Below are positions 20,628 through 30,870 of a DNA stretch of 64,000 nt, one piece after another. Source of the DNA: Caldilineaceae bacterium (lineage in GTDB: Bacteria; Chloroflexota; Anaerolineae; Caldilineales; Caldilineaceae); contig JAJEBF010000008.1 of assembly GCA_022824025.1 (NCBI GenBank), positions 44,324 to 108,323 on the forward strand. The letters are read 5' to 3'. Each line of letters begins with the position of its first letter. Position 1 is the stretch's first letter. The position numbers were made by a program, and so were the translations under genes. The notes below the pieces were generated by a model. That model ran no database searches. It had not been told where the DNA came from and saw nothing but the letters and a program-made list of their open reading frames with translations.

Positions 20628-21596
20628 ATGCCGAATCCCTTTCGACTCGGATTTCTGAGCCATCTGCGCGGCCGTGCAGACGCGGAGCAGGCCTACCAGG
20701 AAAGCCTGGAGATTTTTGACGCCGCAGACCGGTTGGGCTTTGAAGCCGCCTGGGTCGCCCAGCACCATTTCAAAGACATGGGCGGCATGTTGCCCTCACC
20801 CTTCCCCTTCCTCGCGGCCGTGGCCGAACGCACTCGGCGCCTGCGTCTTGGCACCTCCATCGTCGTCCTGCCCTTCGAACACCCCCTGCGCGTCGCAGAA
20901 GACGCCGCCGTCGTCGACACACTCAGCCGCGGCCGCCTCGAGCTGGGCGTTGGCAGCGGCAGCGACGCCGACGAATTCGAAGCCTTCGACGTCGACATCA
21001 ACAGCCGTCACCAGCGCACCACCGATGGCCTCATCGCCCTCAAAAAAGCCCTGGCCGGAGAGGCCCTCGGAACCGACGGCCAGCGCCTGCGGCCCCCCGC
21101 CCCCACCCTGGGCCAACGCCTCTGGCTCAGCGGGCTCAGCATTCGCGGCGCCCAATACGCCGCTCAAAACGACGCCGGCCTCCTGCTCAGCCGCTTCGTC
21201 GGCGCCGAAGAGCAGGCAGCGGGCCAGGCCCAGGAACCCGTGGCCGTCGCCTACCGCGAAGCCTGGGGTGAACGCGCCGCGCCGCCCCGCATCGGCCTCT
21301 CTCGCGGCATCTACCTCGGCGAAACCCGCCAGGACGCCCTGCGCCAAATCGAAAAATATGCCATGGGTGGCATCCCCGCCGATCTCTCGCCAGAGGCCTT
21401 CTGCCAAAAGGTGCATATCGCATACGGCCCCCCAAACGACGTTGCCGCCCAACTCGCCGGCGACCTTGTCCTGCCCTACACCACCGACCTCATCCTCCAG
21501 TTCGACCCCATCCACCCACCCCTCGAAAGAATCCTCGAAATGCTCGAACAGGTCGCCAATGAAGTTGCGCCAGCCCTCGGCTGGCGCCCTCACTGA
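20628..21596 (+). CDS. LLM class flavin-dependent oxidoreductase
   Basis: This luciferase-like monooxygenase of 322 residues keeps the family pattern: FEAAWVAQHHF near residue 42, the RLRLGTSIVVLPFEHP strand, and the GRLELGVGSGSDADEF loop that binds flavin phosphate. Reduced FMN or F420 would be the cofactor; the substrate is unknown. It lies 32 bases after the dehydratase gene and may be co-transcribed. Its stop codon is the first TGA of the heptamer repeat at 21591-21618. A second long frame inside it is a codon-bias shadow. Confidence 0.9.
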   Translation: MPNPFRLGFLSHLRGRADAEQAYQESLEIFDAADRLGFEAAWVAQHHFKDMGGMLPSPFPFLAAVAERTRRLRLGTSIVVLPFEHPLRVAEDAAVVDTLSRGRLELGVGSGSDADEFEAFDVDINSRHQRTTDGLIALKKALAGEALGTDGQRLRPPAPTLGQRLWLSGLSIRGAQYAAQNDAGLLLSRFVGAEEQAAGQAQEPVAVAYREAWGERAAPPRIGLSRGIYLGETRQDALRQIEKYAMGGIPADLSPEAFCQKVHIAYGPPNDVAAQLAGDLVLPYTTDLILQFDPIHPPLERILEMLEQVANEVAPALGWRPH

Positions 21597-21618
21597 CCAC
21601 TGACCACCGACCACTGCC
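21591..21618 (-). repeat. Dispersed AGTGGTC heptamer repeat, copy 2
   Basis: The minus strand reads GGCAGTGGTCGGTGGTCAG and continues; nearly three and a half AGTGGTC-type heptamers lie between two convergent genes. The repeat supplies the plus-strand stop of the LLM gene and directly follows the minus-strand livF stop. Confidence 0.7.
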
Positions 21619-21621
21619 TTT

Positions 21622-22419
21622 TTATCCCAGCCAGCGCTTGCGCCGCTTGTAATGCTTCACGTCCCGGTAGCTCTTGCGGCCCCCCACCTGCGACAGGCCG
21701 AGATAGAACTCCTTGATATCGGCGTTCTCCGCCAGCTGCGCCGCCGGTCCGTCAAGCACAATCCGGCCCGTCTCCATCACATACCCGTGCGCAGCGGATC
21801 CCAATGCGACATTCGCATTCTGCTCCACCAGCAATATCGATACACTCGACTCGGCGTTGATGCGCCGGATTACCTCAAAGATCGACTGCACCAACAACGG
21901 AGCCAGCCCCAAGCTCGGCTCGTCCATCAGCATCAGCTTCGGCTTCGCCATCAGCGCCCGGCCAATGACCACCATCTGCTGCTCTCCGCCCGACAGATAG
22001 CCTGCCGTCCGCCGCCGAAACTCCGCCAGACGCGGAAAATAGCCGTACACCTCGTCCAGGTCCCGTCGCATGGCCGCGTCACCGCTCCTGCGAAAGATCG
22101 CGCCCGTCCGCAGATTCTCCTCGACCGTCAGGTGCTCAAATAGCCTCCTCCCTTCCAGCACCTGCACGATCCCCATCTGAACGATCTCATCCGGCGATTT
22201 CCTGTCGATCCGCTCGCCGTTCCACTCGATACTGCCCCGAGTGACTTCCCCCTGCTGCGTGCGCAGCAAGCCGGATATCGCCTTGAGCGTCGTCGACTTG
22301 CCGGCTCCGTTCGCGCCCAGCAGTGAAACGATCTGGCCGTCCGGCACCGCCAGGGAAATCCCCCGCAGCACCAGGATCACATCACTATAGATGACTTCGA
22401 TATTGTTTATCTGTAACAC
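21622..22419 (-). CDS. livF: Branched-chain-type ABC transporter ATP-binding protein (LivF-like)
   Basis: This ATPase of 265 residues has Walker A GANGAGKST, signature YLSGGEQQ, Walker B LMLMDEPSLGLAP and switch His region LLVEQN. I place the start at GTG 22419 (LQINNIEV follows); a TTG at 22461 would add 14 residues. Compared with ordinary LivF it has a basic C-terminal tail of about 25 residues (GRKSYRDVKHYKRRKRW). I recall such tails from transporters encoded next to acyl-CoA ligases. It is the last gene of the six-gene operon beginning at 28884. Confidence 0.88.
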   Translation of the reverse strand: MLQINNIEVIYSDVILVLRGISLAVPDGQIVSLLGANGAGKSTTLKAISGLLRTQQGEVTRGSIEWNGERIDRKSPDEIVQMGIVQVLEGRRLFEHLTVEENLRTGAIFRRSGDAAMRRDLDEVYGYFPRLAEFRRRTAGYLSGGEQQMVVIGRALMAKPKLMLMDEPSLGLAPLLVQSIFEVIRRINAESSVSILLVEQNANVALGSAAHGYVMETGRIVLDGPAAQLAENADIKEFYLGLSQVGGRKSYRDVKHYKRRKRWLG

Positions 22420-22501
22420 GGCTGATTTGTAAAGTGAACGCGACAACGCCGGTGACCGCAACCATTGCCGGCCACCGGCTGTTGCAATCGAACGACTATC
22501 G

Positions 22502-23866
22502 CTATTCCGACGCCGGCCGTAAGTCCGGCAACGTCACGAAATCCTGCACAACGACAAAGTCGACGCTGCCGTCCGGCATTATCTGCGCCTGCCGGATTTG
22601 GGCCTTGTTCGGCGCGCGGTTGCTGCCTTCGACATTCATCTCAAAGACGCCCGCCGCGCTGACCGTCCCCATCTGCTGCATCGCTTTCAGGAACTCGGCC
22701 CCGGTCAGGCCATCGAAGCCGACATTGTTCATGGCGACCGTCAGTACGTCCGCGATCCCGTACATGGCGCTGTACAGGAGCAGATAGGTAAATGCCTTAT
22801 CCGATTCGGGATAACCCTTGGCGGCAAATGTCTCCAGCGCCCGCTGCACGCCCGGCGCATCGGTATCCGTCCACCACAGATAGGGGAAGACGCCGTAGTA
22901 GCCGGCGGCAAGGGGCGCGTTCGCTCCAAGGATGTTCAGCACGTCGCGGTTCATGCCCCAGTTCACGCTGCCAAGCACCACCTGGTCGTAGAAGCCGAGC
23001 GCGTGCAGCGTACTGATGGTCTGGACGATGCTGAACGAAATCGCCTGCATGTAGATGACGTTTGCGCCGTTTACCAGCAGGTTCTGCAGTTGACCGGTCA
23101 CGTCTGTGGCCGGGTCGATCGGCTGCTCCTCAAGGGGCAGTACCGTGATTCCCAAAGAATCGGCGAAAGCCAGCGATTCCGGTGTGGTCGCGCCCGCGCC
23201 AAACGCGTTTGCCCAACCAATGACGCCGACGGTGATCGCGTCGCCCGCGCCTTCGGGTTTGACTTCGTCCCAATTGTCATGCACAAACTGCAGGAAACCG
23301 GCGAACTGGTCGGAGTAAATCGGCACGATGCCGACCGTGTAGCCGTCGGGCGGGTTGTAAATGGAGTGTGAGTGGACTCCCGTGGCCAGGTTGACAATCT
23401 CGTCCTCAACCACCCGGTCCTTCAATGCGACCGTCGCCGCGCTGTTGGCCGTCGTGATAAACAGTGGTTTAGGCGTCTCCGCCCGGAACTGCTCATAGAC
23501 CTGCACCTCCTGTTCAAGGACGTACTGCGTATCCTCCATACGCACGCTCAGCATCACACCGCAGACACCGCCCTCGGCATTAATCTGATCTATCGCGTCC
23601 TGCGTCGCGCTGATAAATCCGGTCCCCAGCAGCGTGGCCAGCGGGCCGGTCAGCCCAGCCTGCTGGTAGATGACCAGGCTCTCGCCCTCGTAGCTATTTT
23701 CGCAAGCGAACTCCATCGGCTCCTCTGGGGGCGCCGCGGCCTCTGCCGGCATAGCCTCACCAGGCTCCTCCTCTGCGGCCATTGATTCTTCCGCAGGCAC
23801 CGGCGAACAGGCAGCCGCCAGCATAGAAAAGAGCAAAATACAGGTGGCAAGTAGATTCTTCTTCAT
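22502..23866 (-). CDS. LivK-type ABC substrate-binding lipoprotein
   Basis: This periplasmic-binding-fold type I receptor of 454 residues has a signal peptide ending MLAAAC (lipobox), then an acidic Glu/Pro/Ala linker to about residue 50. The binding domain follows, with GPLATLLGTGFISATQDAIDQINAEGG, the pattern of branched-chain amino acid/amide receptors. AAAGGAG precedes the ATG. It sits between livM and livF in the operon and is 270 bases from livM. Given the acyl-CoA ligase in the same operon, its ligand may be an aromatic or fatty carboxylate rather than an amino acid (inference). Confidence 0.88.
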   Translation of the reverse strand: MKKNLLATCILLFSMLAAACSPVPAEESMAAEEEPGEAMPAEAAAPPEEPMEFACENSYEGESLVIYQQAGLTGPLATLLGTGFISATQDAIDQINAEGGVCGVMLSVRMEDTQYVLEQEVQVYEQFRAETPKPLFITTANSAATVALKDRVVEDEIVNLATGVHSHSIYNPPDGYTVGIVPIYSDQFAGFLQFVHDNWDEVKPEGAGDAITVGVIGWANAFGAGATTPESLAFADSLGITVLPLEEQPIDPATDVTGQLQNLLVNGANVIYMQAISFSIVQTISTLHALGFYDQVVLGSVNWGMNRDVLNILGANAPLAAGYYGVFPYLWWTDTDAPGVQRALETFAAKGYPESDKAFTYLLLYSAMYGIADVLTVAMNNVGFDGLTGAEFLKAMQQMGTVSAAGVFEMNVEGSNRAPNKAQIRQAQIMPDGSVDFVVVQDFVTLPDLRPASE

Positions 23867-24136
23867 GTCATATTTCTCCTTTGAAATGAATTTCCTTCCG
23901 CAGGGAACAACCCAGCGCTCATTCCCGGCCTTGCTTAAGACGAGTAAAGGTGTCTACTCTCTCCTCACTCCTCTCCATACCCAACCTCAATCACTCGCCG
24001 CCGTTAATGACCGCCGGCCACTGCGGGCCCGGGCGGCCGCTTGCGACCGGCGTAGACAAATGGCAACCTTGCGGTTAGCGACCGCTGCGCGCACACCTGC
24101 GCCGAACCCATCCACGATCTCCTGCCGCACCCCGCG

Positions 24137-25204
24137 TCAACGTGCAAACGGCCGCAGCCGCCATCCTGCCCGCAATAGCTGCCAGCGGTGCGCCAGCCCC
24201 CGCGGTTCATAGATCAGAAAAAGCATCAGCGCCACACCGAAAAAGATCGGCCTGAACGACGTCAAAAGCTGGCCCGCCAACTCCGGGAAAGCAGCCGCCA
24301 GGACTCCCCCTAACAGGTCAGAGAGATCCTCCAGAAGAACGATAAAGGCCACGCCCAGAAACGGGCCCAGATTTGTGCCCAATCCGCCAATCACCAGCAT
24401 GCCCAGGTAGAGTATCGATTCATTCAAACCGTATCCGAATTCGGTGCCCACGCCCCTCTGACTGTGCGCCTTGATCGCGCCGGCCAGACCTGCCAGCATC
24501 GCCGCGATAAAAAAGGCCCGCAGCTTGTACGTGAATAGATTGACACCCAGCAACTCCGCCGCCAGGTCGTTATCCCGAACACTCACGAATGCCCGCCCCA
24601 ACCGCGTGCGCGAAACGTTGAAAAGGAGCACCGTCGTAATCAGCAGAACGACCAGCGAGATGTAGAAAAAGTTGCTGACCTCGCCGAAGTTCACCGTGCC
24701 CAGCTGCGGAAGCGGCACCTCGATCGCCCCATTCGCGCCGCCAAGGTAATCCTTAAAGGTATGACGGCTCAGCCACGGGATGATGAACTGCGCCGCCAGT
24801 GTCGCGAATGCCAGGTAGAACCCCTTGACCCGCAAACTTGCCAAGCCGAAGAAAAGGCCAATCGCGCCTGCCGCCAGCGCGGCCAGCGGCAGCGCGACAA
24901 AAAACGGTAGGCCCGCGTGAAGAACCAGCAGCGCCGACGCATAGCCGCCCACCAGCATGAAGGCAGCCTGGCTCAGCGATATCTGGCCGGTATAGCCCGT
25001 CAGGATGTTCAAGCCCTGCACCGCGATGATCGTATACGCGATCTGATTGGCCGTACTGACCAGGTAGGCGTCGCCCCACAGCGGCAAAGTGAAAGCCGCC
25101 AGCAGGCTGACGCCCAGAAGCCAGTAGTGCCAGGGCCGGCGCAGCAACGCCATATCCTGTTCATAGGAACGGTCAAAGTCCCCCGCAGGCCGCAAGATCG
25201 CCAC
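24137..25204 (-). CDS. livM: LivM-type ABC permease
   Basis: This membrane permease of 355 residues has about ten hydrophobic segments. The family motifs are YTGQISLSQAAFMLVGGYASA near residue 65 and a MLVIGGLGTNLGPFLG segment near 280. The start is GTG at 25204, only three bases after the livH stop, so translation is coupled. It pairs with LivH to form the channel. Confidence 0.92.
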   Translation of the reverse strand: MAILRPAGDFDRSYEQDMALLRRPWHYWLLGVSLLAAFTLPLWGDAYLVSTANQIAYTIIAVQGLNILTGYTGQISLSQAAFMLVGGYASALLVLHAGLPFFVALPLAALAAGAIGLFFGLASLRVKGFYLAFATLAAQFIIPWLSRHTFKDYLGGANGAIEVPLPQLGTVNFGEVSNFFYISLVVLLITTVLLFNVSRTRLGRAFVSVRDNDLAAELLGVNLFTYKLRAFFIAAMLAGLAGAIKAHSQRGVGTEFGYGLNESILYLGMLVIGGLGTNLGPFLGVAFIVLLEDLSDLLGGVLAAAFPELAGQLLTSFRPIFFGVALMLFLIYEPRGLAHRWQLLRAGWRLRPFAR

Positions 25205-25207
25205 CGG

Positions 25208-26146
25208 CTAAACCCTCTCGATCCTCTTCTGCCCGAACAACCCCTCCGGGCGAATCAGCAGCACCACCAACAACAGCAGGTAGGGCGCGATTTCCGAAGA
25301 ATTCCGCACCTCGATCAGCCGTGAAGCCTGCACCAGCGCCTGCACCAGCCCAATCGCGAATCCCCCCAACAACGCGCCCCCCAGTGACTCCAGCCCACCC
25401 AATAGAATCGCGGGAAATGCAATCAGGGCGACAGTCGACAGGTTCAAGCTCACGCCGCTCACCGTCGCCAGCAAAACCCCGCCCAGCGTGGCGATCACCC
25501 CTGCAATGCCCCACGAAAGACCGAATACCCGGCTGACTTTGATACCCACCGAACGGGCCACCTCGTGGTCCTCCGCCGTCGCACGCATCGCCAGTCCCGT
25601 CTTCGTGCTGTTGAAAAACCAGATGAACAGCGACGCGGCCACGGTCGCCACGACAAATGTGGCGACCAGCGTATATTTCAGCCGGATCGCATCGCCGAAC
25701 GCACCCGGAAAGGGAATGATCAGCACGTCGCTGGGAGAAAACGGCGCCGGGAAGTCGCTCTTCAGCTCCACGCCGAACAGAACTGCCGTCATACCCTCGA
25801 ACAACTGCGCCAGCCCCAGCGTCATCAGCATGATCGCCAGCAGCGGCTGCCCCGTCATCGGCCGCAAGGCAAATCGCTCGATCAGCAGCCCGATCCCCAT
25901 TGACGTGATCAACGCCGCAATCACCGCCGCCCACAGCGGCAGATCGATCAGCGCCGCGCCCGGCTCCGCCCCGCCGCCCGTAAACCACCAGGTCAGAAAT
26001 GCCCCAAACATCACCAGATGGCCGTGCGCAAAGTTGAACACCTCCGACGATTTGTAGATCAATACGATCCCCAAGGCGATCAGACCGATCGTCCCGCCGT
26101 TGAGAAGCCCCGTCACAAACTGTTGTGGTACCAGTGACCAATTCAT
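25208..26146 (-). CDS. livH: LivH-type ABC permease
   Basis: This 312-residue permease with eight or so spans has the family's NFAHGHLVMFGAF motif near residue 35 and the ILLGGLESLGGALLGGF motif near 240. The ATG lies eight bases after the ligase stop. A same-length frame on the same strand in another register is a shadow rich in Gly/Arg/Asp. It works with LivM, LivF and LivG. Confidence 0.92.
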   Translation of the reverse strand: MNWSLVPQQFVTGLLNGGTIGLIALGIVLIYKSSEVFNFAHGHLVMFGAFLTWWFTGGGAEPGAALIDLPLWAAVIAALITSMGIGLLIERFALRPMTGQPLLAIMLMTLGLAQLFEGMTAVLFGVELKSDFPAPFSPSDVLIIPFPGAFGDAIRLKYTLVATFVVATVAASLFIWFFNSTKTGLAMRATAEDHEVARSVGIKVSRVFGLSWGIAGVIATLGGVLLATVSGVSLNLSTVALIAFPAILLGGLESLGGALLGGFAIGLVQALVQASRLIEVRNSSEIAPYLLLLVVLLIRPEGLFGQKRIERV

Positions 26147-26154
26147 CGTCGCAG

Positions 26155-28113
26155 CTACTGATGGGCGGCAGGCGCCCGCTGTCCGCCTTGGGCGCTACTG
26201 TCCACGATCCTCAAATCCGTTTCAATCACGCCCTCGCTTCCATCCTGATAGCGCACCGGCGTCTGCGCCTGAATCCACGCCTGCCCCGCATACATCATTT
26301 CGATCATCTCGGCATAGCGCCTGTAAAGCACGTCGCGGCGCAACTTGCGCGAGCGCGTCATCTCCGACTCGTCCGCGTCAAACTCCTTGGGCAGCAACAC
26401 AAATCGCTGCACCCTGCTCGCCGGCGGCAAATCTGCATTCACCTCTTCCACCGCCTGCCGGATCAACTCGCACACTTCAGCCTTCTGGGCAAGGTCGGCG
26501 AACGTGGTGAATGCAATGCCCTGCCTTTCCGCCCAGCTGCTCACATTGTCAAAGTTGATAATGATCAGGGCGGTAACGTACGCCTGCGCCGGCCCGCCCA
26601 CTGCCATCACATCCAGAACGTGCGGGCTGAACTTCAGCCGTCCCTCGATGAACTGAGGCGCATAGCGCTCGCCATTGGCCAGCGTGATCATATCCTTCAT
26701 CCGGTCCAGATAGATCAGGTGCCCGTCTTCGTCCATGTGGCCCGCGTCCCCCGTGCGGAACCACCGCTCTCCGTTCTCTTCTACGATGGCTTCGGCCGTC
26801 GCGTCCGGGTTGTTGTAGTAGCCCCGAAACACGGTTGGACCGCCAATTTGGATCTCGCCGGCCTCGTCCGTACGCACGGAGACCCCGCCCCCAGGCCGCC
26901 CCACGCTTGCAAACTTGATGTCTCCATCCCAATGAATTGTACCACTTCCCGTCACCTCAGTTAATCCATATATCTGTTTCAGGTTGATACCCAGCGCGTG
27001 AAAAAAGCGCATCGCATCCGGGCTCAGCGCGCCGCCGGCCGTATACGCGGCCCGCAGCTTGGTGAAACCCAGCTTGTCGCGCAGCGGGTGAAACAGGAAC
27101 CAGTCGCCAATGGCGTAGGCCAGCCGCAGCCCCGGCGAGACCGCCTCGCCCGCCAGCTTTCTGTCCGCCAGACGCCGGCCCACAGGCAGAAAGATCTCGT
27201 ACATCTTGCGGTTGATCCAGGACGACTCCGCCATCCGCGCCTGCACCGTCCCCAGCAGTCCGTCCCACAGGCGCGAGTTGTAGAGCACCCTCTGCGGCGC
27301 GATCTCGCGTACATTTTCGCGCACCGTTTCCGGGCTCTCCGGAAAATTCATGACCATGCCATACACGCAATGCGGCGCAACCCCCCATGCGTGCTCAGCG
27401 ATCCAGCCCAGGGGCAGCAGGCTGATATGGTTGTCGCCCTCCAGGAGCGGATCCACCTCGGTAAAGGCCGCCGTCGCGCAAAGAAGGTTTTCGTGGCTGA
27501 GCATCGCTCCCTTGGGCCGGCCCGTTGTCCCCGACGTGTAACAGAGAATCGCCAGGTCCTCCCCGCGCCCGAGTCCGATCTCCTCCTCGAAACGGGACGG
27601 CTCCCTGGCCGCCAGCGCCTCGCCTTGCCGGCGCACCTCGGCGTAGCTGGTTAGCCAGGGCTCGTCGTACTCCCACAGGCCCCGTTCATCCCAGTAAACC
27701 ACCCGCTCGACCTTGGGAATGCGCTCCCGCACCGCCAGCATCTTGTCCACCTGCTCCTGGTCCTGCGCAAGCACGAAGCGGGCGTCGCTGTGGTCGACAA
27801 TATAGGCGGCCTCCTCCGCGGTGGCGTCGGTGAACAGCCCCACCTGCACGCCCCCCACCGCCTGCAGCCCCAGATAGGCCCACAGATACTGCCGGTCATT
27901 GTCGCCAATCGTCGCGACATGATCACCGCGCGCCAGGCCCAGCGCCCGCAGCCCCAGACCGAAACTCCGCGCCTGCTCCCAGGACGCCTGCCAGCTGAAC
28001 TCCCGCCAGATTCCGTACTCCTTTTGCCGCAGTGCCACTTCCCCCGCGCCGCGGGACCTCACCTGCCGCAAAAAGTGCTGGGGAACCGTCTCCGGCCCGT
28101 TCATCTCACTCAT
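26155..28113 (-). CDS. AMP-dependent long-chain acyl-CoA synthetase
   Basis: This adenylate-forming ligase of 652 residues has the AMP-binding motif CYTSGTTGRPKGAM near residue 200. It also has YGLTEVTGSG near 390 and the hinge region WFRTGDAGHMDEDGHL with YLDRMKDMI. It should activate a carboxylic acid with ATP and load it on CoA. Length and the bulky C-terminus fit the long-chain/VLACS-like group. It is embedded in the Liv-type transporter operon: its ATG directly follows the LivG stop, and LivH follows eight bases after its own stop. This suggests vectorial import and activation of the transported acid. Confidence 0.92.
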   Translation of the reverse strand: MSEMNGPETVPQHFLRQVRSRGAGEVALRQKEYGIWREFSWQASWEQARSFGLGLRALGLARGDHVATIGDNDRQYLWAYLGLQAVGGVQVGLFTDATAEEAAYIVDHSDARFVLAQDQEQVDKMLAVRERIPKVERVVYWDERGLWEYDEPWLTSYAEVRRQGEALAAREPSRFEEEIGLGRGEDLAILCYTSGTTGRPKGAMLSHENLLCATAAFTEVDPLLEGDNHISLLPLGWIAEHAWGVAPHCVYGMVMNFPESPETVRENVREIAPQRVLYNSRLWDGLLGTVQARMAESSWINRKMYEIFLPVGRRLADRKLAGEAVSPGLRLAYAIGDWFLFHPLRDKLGFTKLRAAYTAGGALSPDAMRFFHALGINLKQIYGLTEVTGSGTIHWDGDIKFASVGRPGGGVSVRTDEAGEIQIGGPTVFRGYYNNPDATAEAIVEENGERWFRTGDAGHMDEDGHLIYLDRMKDMITLANGERYAPQFIEGRLKFSPHVLDVMAVGGPAQAYVTALIIINFDNVSSWAERQGIAFTTFADLAQKAEVCELIRQAVEEVNADLPPASRVQRFVLLPKEFDADESEMTRSRKLRRDVLYRRYAEMIEMMYAGQAWIQAQTPVRYQDGSEGVIETDLRIVDSSAQGGQRAPAAHQ

Positions 28114-28884
<771 letters not shown>

Positions 28885-29132
28885 GGAGAGTGTATCGGCA
28901 TTCTGACAGCATGCTCCGCTACAGATAATATTGTCGAAAGAGATGCATTTGACTGGAAACCGGGGAAGTAAAGTCTAGCATGCGGGATACTGCGTGGGAA
29001 ACCGCAAATTGAAGGATCTGTATTCTGTAAACGATGCCCCGTGCAGGTTTGGAATCTGTTTCGACGGAGATTTCCGGCCATAGATTGCAGCCTCTTAGGT
29101 CCAGCAATCATCGGAACACTGCCTGCTGCCAG

Positions 29133-29528
29133 CTAGAGACTCCTCAGTTCCGGAAAGTAGGAGGTGTAGAAGCCGCGGTCTCGAGTGAGGAAGGCGTCAG
29201 CCGAGGCAATGGCGTGTGCCCCGATAAGAAAGTCGGTGATGATGCGCTTGCGAGGACCGCCTGCGCGGCGATACCGCATCCAGCGTATTCCGGCTTCCCA
29301 GGCGATGTCGCCATTTATGGGGGAGAGTGTAATGCCAATCTCCTGCAAAGCTCTGTCTAGGGCGGCCCGCTCGCCGAATGCCAGAACCAACTCCGCATAG
29401 ACGAAGTCGCAAACGAGCAGTTCCCCTCTGTCGTACGCAGCGCGTAACCATTCAGTTGACTGCGTGTGGTGCGGAGCTTGAGATAGAAAAACGTCTAAGA
29501 GGACATTGGTATCTACGGAGGTGATCAC
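29133..29528 (-). CDS. vapC: PIN-domain RNase toxin (VapC type)
   Basis: This 131-residue PIN domain has the acidic residues in place: Asp6 in VDTNVLLDV, Glu near 46 (FVYAELVLAF), and Asp near 99 and 116 (ITDFLIGAHA, LTRDRGFY). VapC toxins cleave tRNA or rRNA when released from their antitoxin. Its ATG overlaps the antitoxin stop by four bases, so it is translated with vapB. Confidence 0.9.
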   Translation of the reverse strand: MITSVDTNVLLDVFLSQAPHHTQSTEWLRAAYDRGELLVCDFVYAELVLAFGERAALDRALQEIGITLSPINGDIAWEAGIRWMRYRRAGGPRKRIITDFLIGAHAIASADAFLTRDRGFYTSYFPELRSL

Positions 29529-29740
29529 CTTCCTCTGATCTCCTCCAGGTATTTGTCTACGTCGCAGATGCCATCAAGTATCCCGCAGACACGGTCGACA
29601 GGGTGCTGCGCCTGGGCCTGTTTTTGGATGAGCAGTCCCTGGGCGGTCGGTGTGATCTCAATCTCCGCATCCTGGTTGAGACCGAACTGGTCTCTCAGGC
29701 GCTTAGGGATTGTAATTCGCCCTCGTTTGGATACTCGCAT
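29525..29740 (-). CDS. vapB: AbrB/MazE-type antitoxin (VapB)
   Basis: This 71-residue protein starts with a swapped-hairpin DNA-binding domain (MRVSKRGRITIPKRLRDQFG), the AbrB/SpoVT class. The C-terminal half (residues 45-71) would wrap the PIN toxin. It comes first in the operon and overlaps vapC by four bases; autoregulation is usual for such pairs, but no clear operator was identified upstream. Confidence 0.88.
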   Translation of the reverse strand: MRVSKRGRITIPKRLRDQFGLNQDAEIEITPTAQGLLIQKQAQAQHPVDRVCGILDGICDVDKYLEEIRGR

Positions 29741-29988
29741 TTTTCCCTCGGTATGAATCTACGAATGCTTCAAATCATAACCTGTCAGGCTCTTGGCGGT
29801 CAATTCAATCGTGGAACAAAGATGCGTCAAAACAGGGCCGAGATTCTGACTACCTCCGAGCAAAAATGCTGAATCCCATTTCCAGTCGCCTTGATAGTCT
29901 CTGGACCTGACCCACACACTCGGTGCAGGGCGCGGATTCAGTTTTTGAGGCCAACCCCATCAGTCAATTCCCCTCGGGCAAGCAGGTT

Positions 29989-30870
29989 CTACTCCCTTAC
30001 CCGCTCACACGCAAAGACCGACCGTGAATGGGTTGAACCCTTGTTACGTTCGCACCTATACCTGTCGCCTTCTGACCACAAGTCTTCATTCACTCTCACA
30101 CGCACATCACTGACAGTTGAATGAGAGTACTCCAATATGCCACAACTGAGTTTTGTTGCTGGTTCATCATCATACAAAATACGGTCGTTACAATACTCCT
30201 CGCCATGAACGAGCACATCTAAGTCAAACACATCTACCTTAAACGACACTTGAGCGAATACCTCCAAATAACCGAATTCGTGATTTACCAAACTAATCCA
30301 GATTGCTGCTCTTTCAACTTGACTGAGCGGAATAGGCGCTGGAATGGGGGTACGAGTAGGGGGCGGTGGCTTTGGCGTAGGTGGAATACGAACAGCTACT
30401 CTTACGCTACTGTCATCCGTTGCGGTTACTAGCGGCCCATAGACCCACCCACCCTGGCCCCTATAGTCGATCCTCCACCAGTCGCCTGCCGAATTCTTGC
30501 CTGTGATTGAAAATTGCTGACCGGGTGGGGCAATGCCCATAACCGGGTAATCGGTGCCTGGGCCTTCCCGCACGTTCATATCATTGTTGATCGTCACCAT
30601 TGGCTTCGGCACCGGCGCGGCTGTGGGTGGAATTGAAGTGGAGGGAGCTGACTCTTCGGTCGGCTGTGCCTGAACCTGGGCATCTGACTGGCCGGTTGAA
30701 TCGTTAACAGTCGAGTTTTCAGGCGTGGCCGTGTAGGTCGGAACAGGTGTACTGGTGGCTAGCACTGAGGTTGTAGACTCACCAAAGTCGTCTGGAACCA
30801 ACAAACCAATCACACCAAGTACAAGGAAGAGTGCAACAATAATCAGAACACTCAGCCCAAGGTTTTTCAG
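29989..30870 (-). CDS. Membrane-anchored SH3b-domain protein, probable CTG start
   Basis: About 293 residues: an N-terminal membrane segment, a Thr/Pro/Ser-rich linker, a bacterial SH3 domain (residues about 90-150; MNVREGPGTDYPVMG), a second Pro-rich linker, and a C-terminal domain of unknown type with several cysteines. The first standard start (GTG 30813) would cut the membrane helix in half. The helix continues in frame upstream to a CTG at 30870, which has AAGGGG five bases before it. That CTG overlaps the upstream stop as CTGA, like the usual ATGA overlap. I therefore propose CTG. It is coupled to the zinc-ribbon gene at 30867-31073. Confidence 0.65.
   Translation of the reverse strand: MKNLGLSVLIIVALFLVLGVIGLLVPDDFGESTTSVLATSTPVPTYTATPENSTVNDSTGQSDAQVQAQPTEESAPSTSIPPTAAPVPKPMVTINNDMNVREGPGTDYPVMGIAPPGQQFSITGKNSAGDWWRIDYRGQGGWVYGPLVTATDDSSVRVAVRIPPTPKPPPPTRTPIPAPIPLSQVERAAIWISLVNHEFGYLEVFAQVSFKVDVFDLDVLVHGEEYCNDRILYDDEPATKLSCGILEYSHSTVSDVRVRVNEDLWSEGDRYRCERNKGSTHSRSVFACERVRE

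Noticed and set aside
20674..21603. A 309-codon plus-strand frame inside the LLM oxidoreductase gene
   Set aside because: It is rich in Ser/Pro/Ala/Thr with no family signature; it is a high-GC shadow of the real frame.
25173..26141. A 322-codon minus-strand frame overlapping livH
   Set aside because: Composition is Gly/Arg/Asp/Ala-biased and the livH frame has clear permease motifs; a codon-bias shadow.
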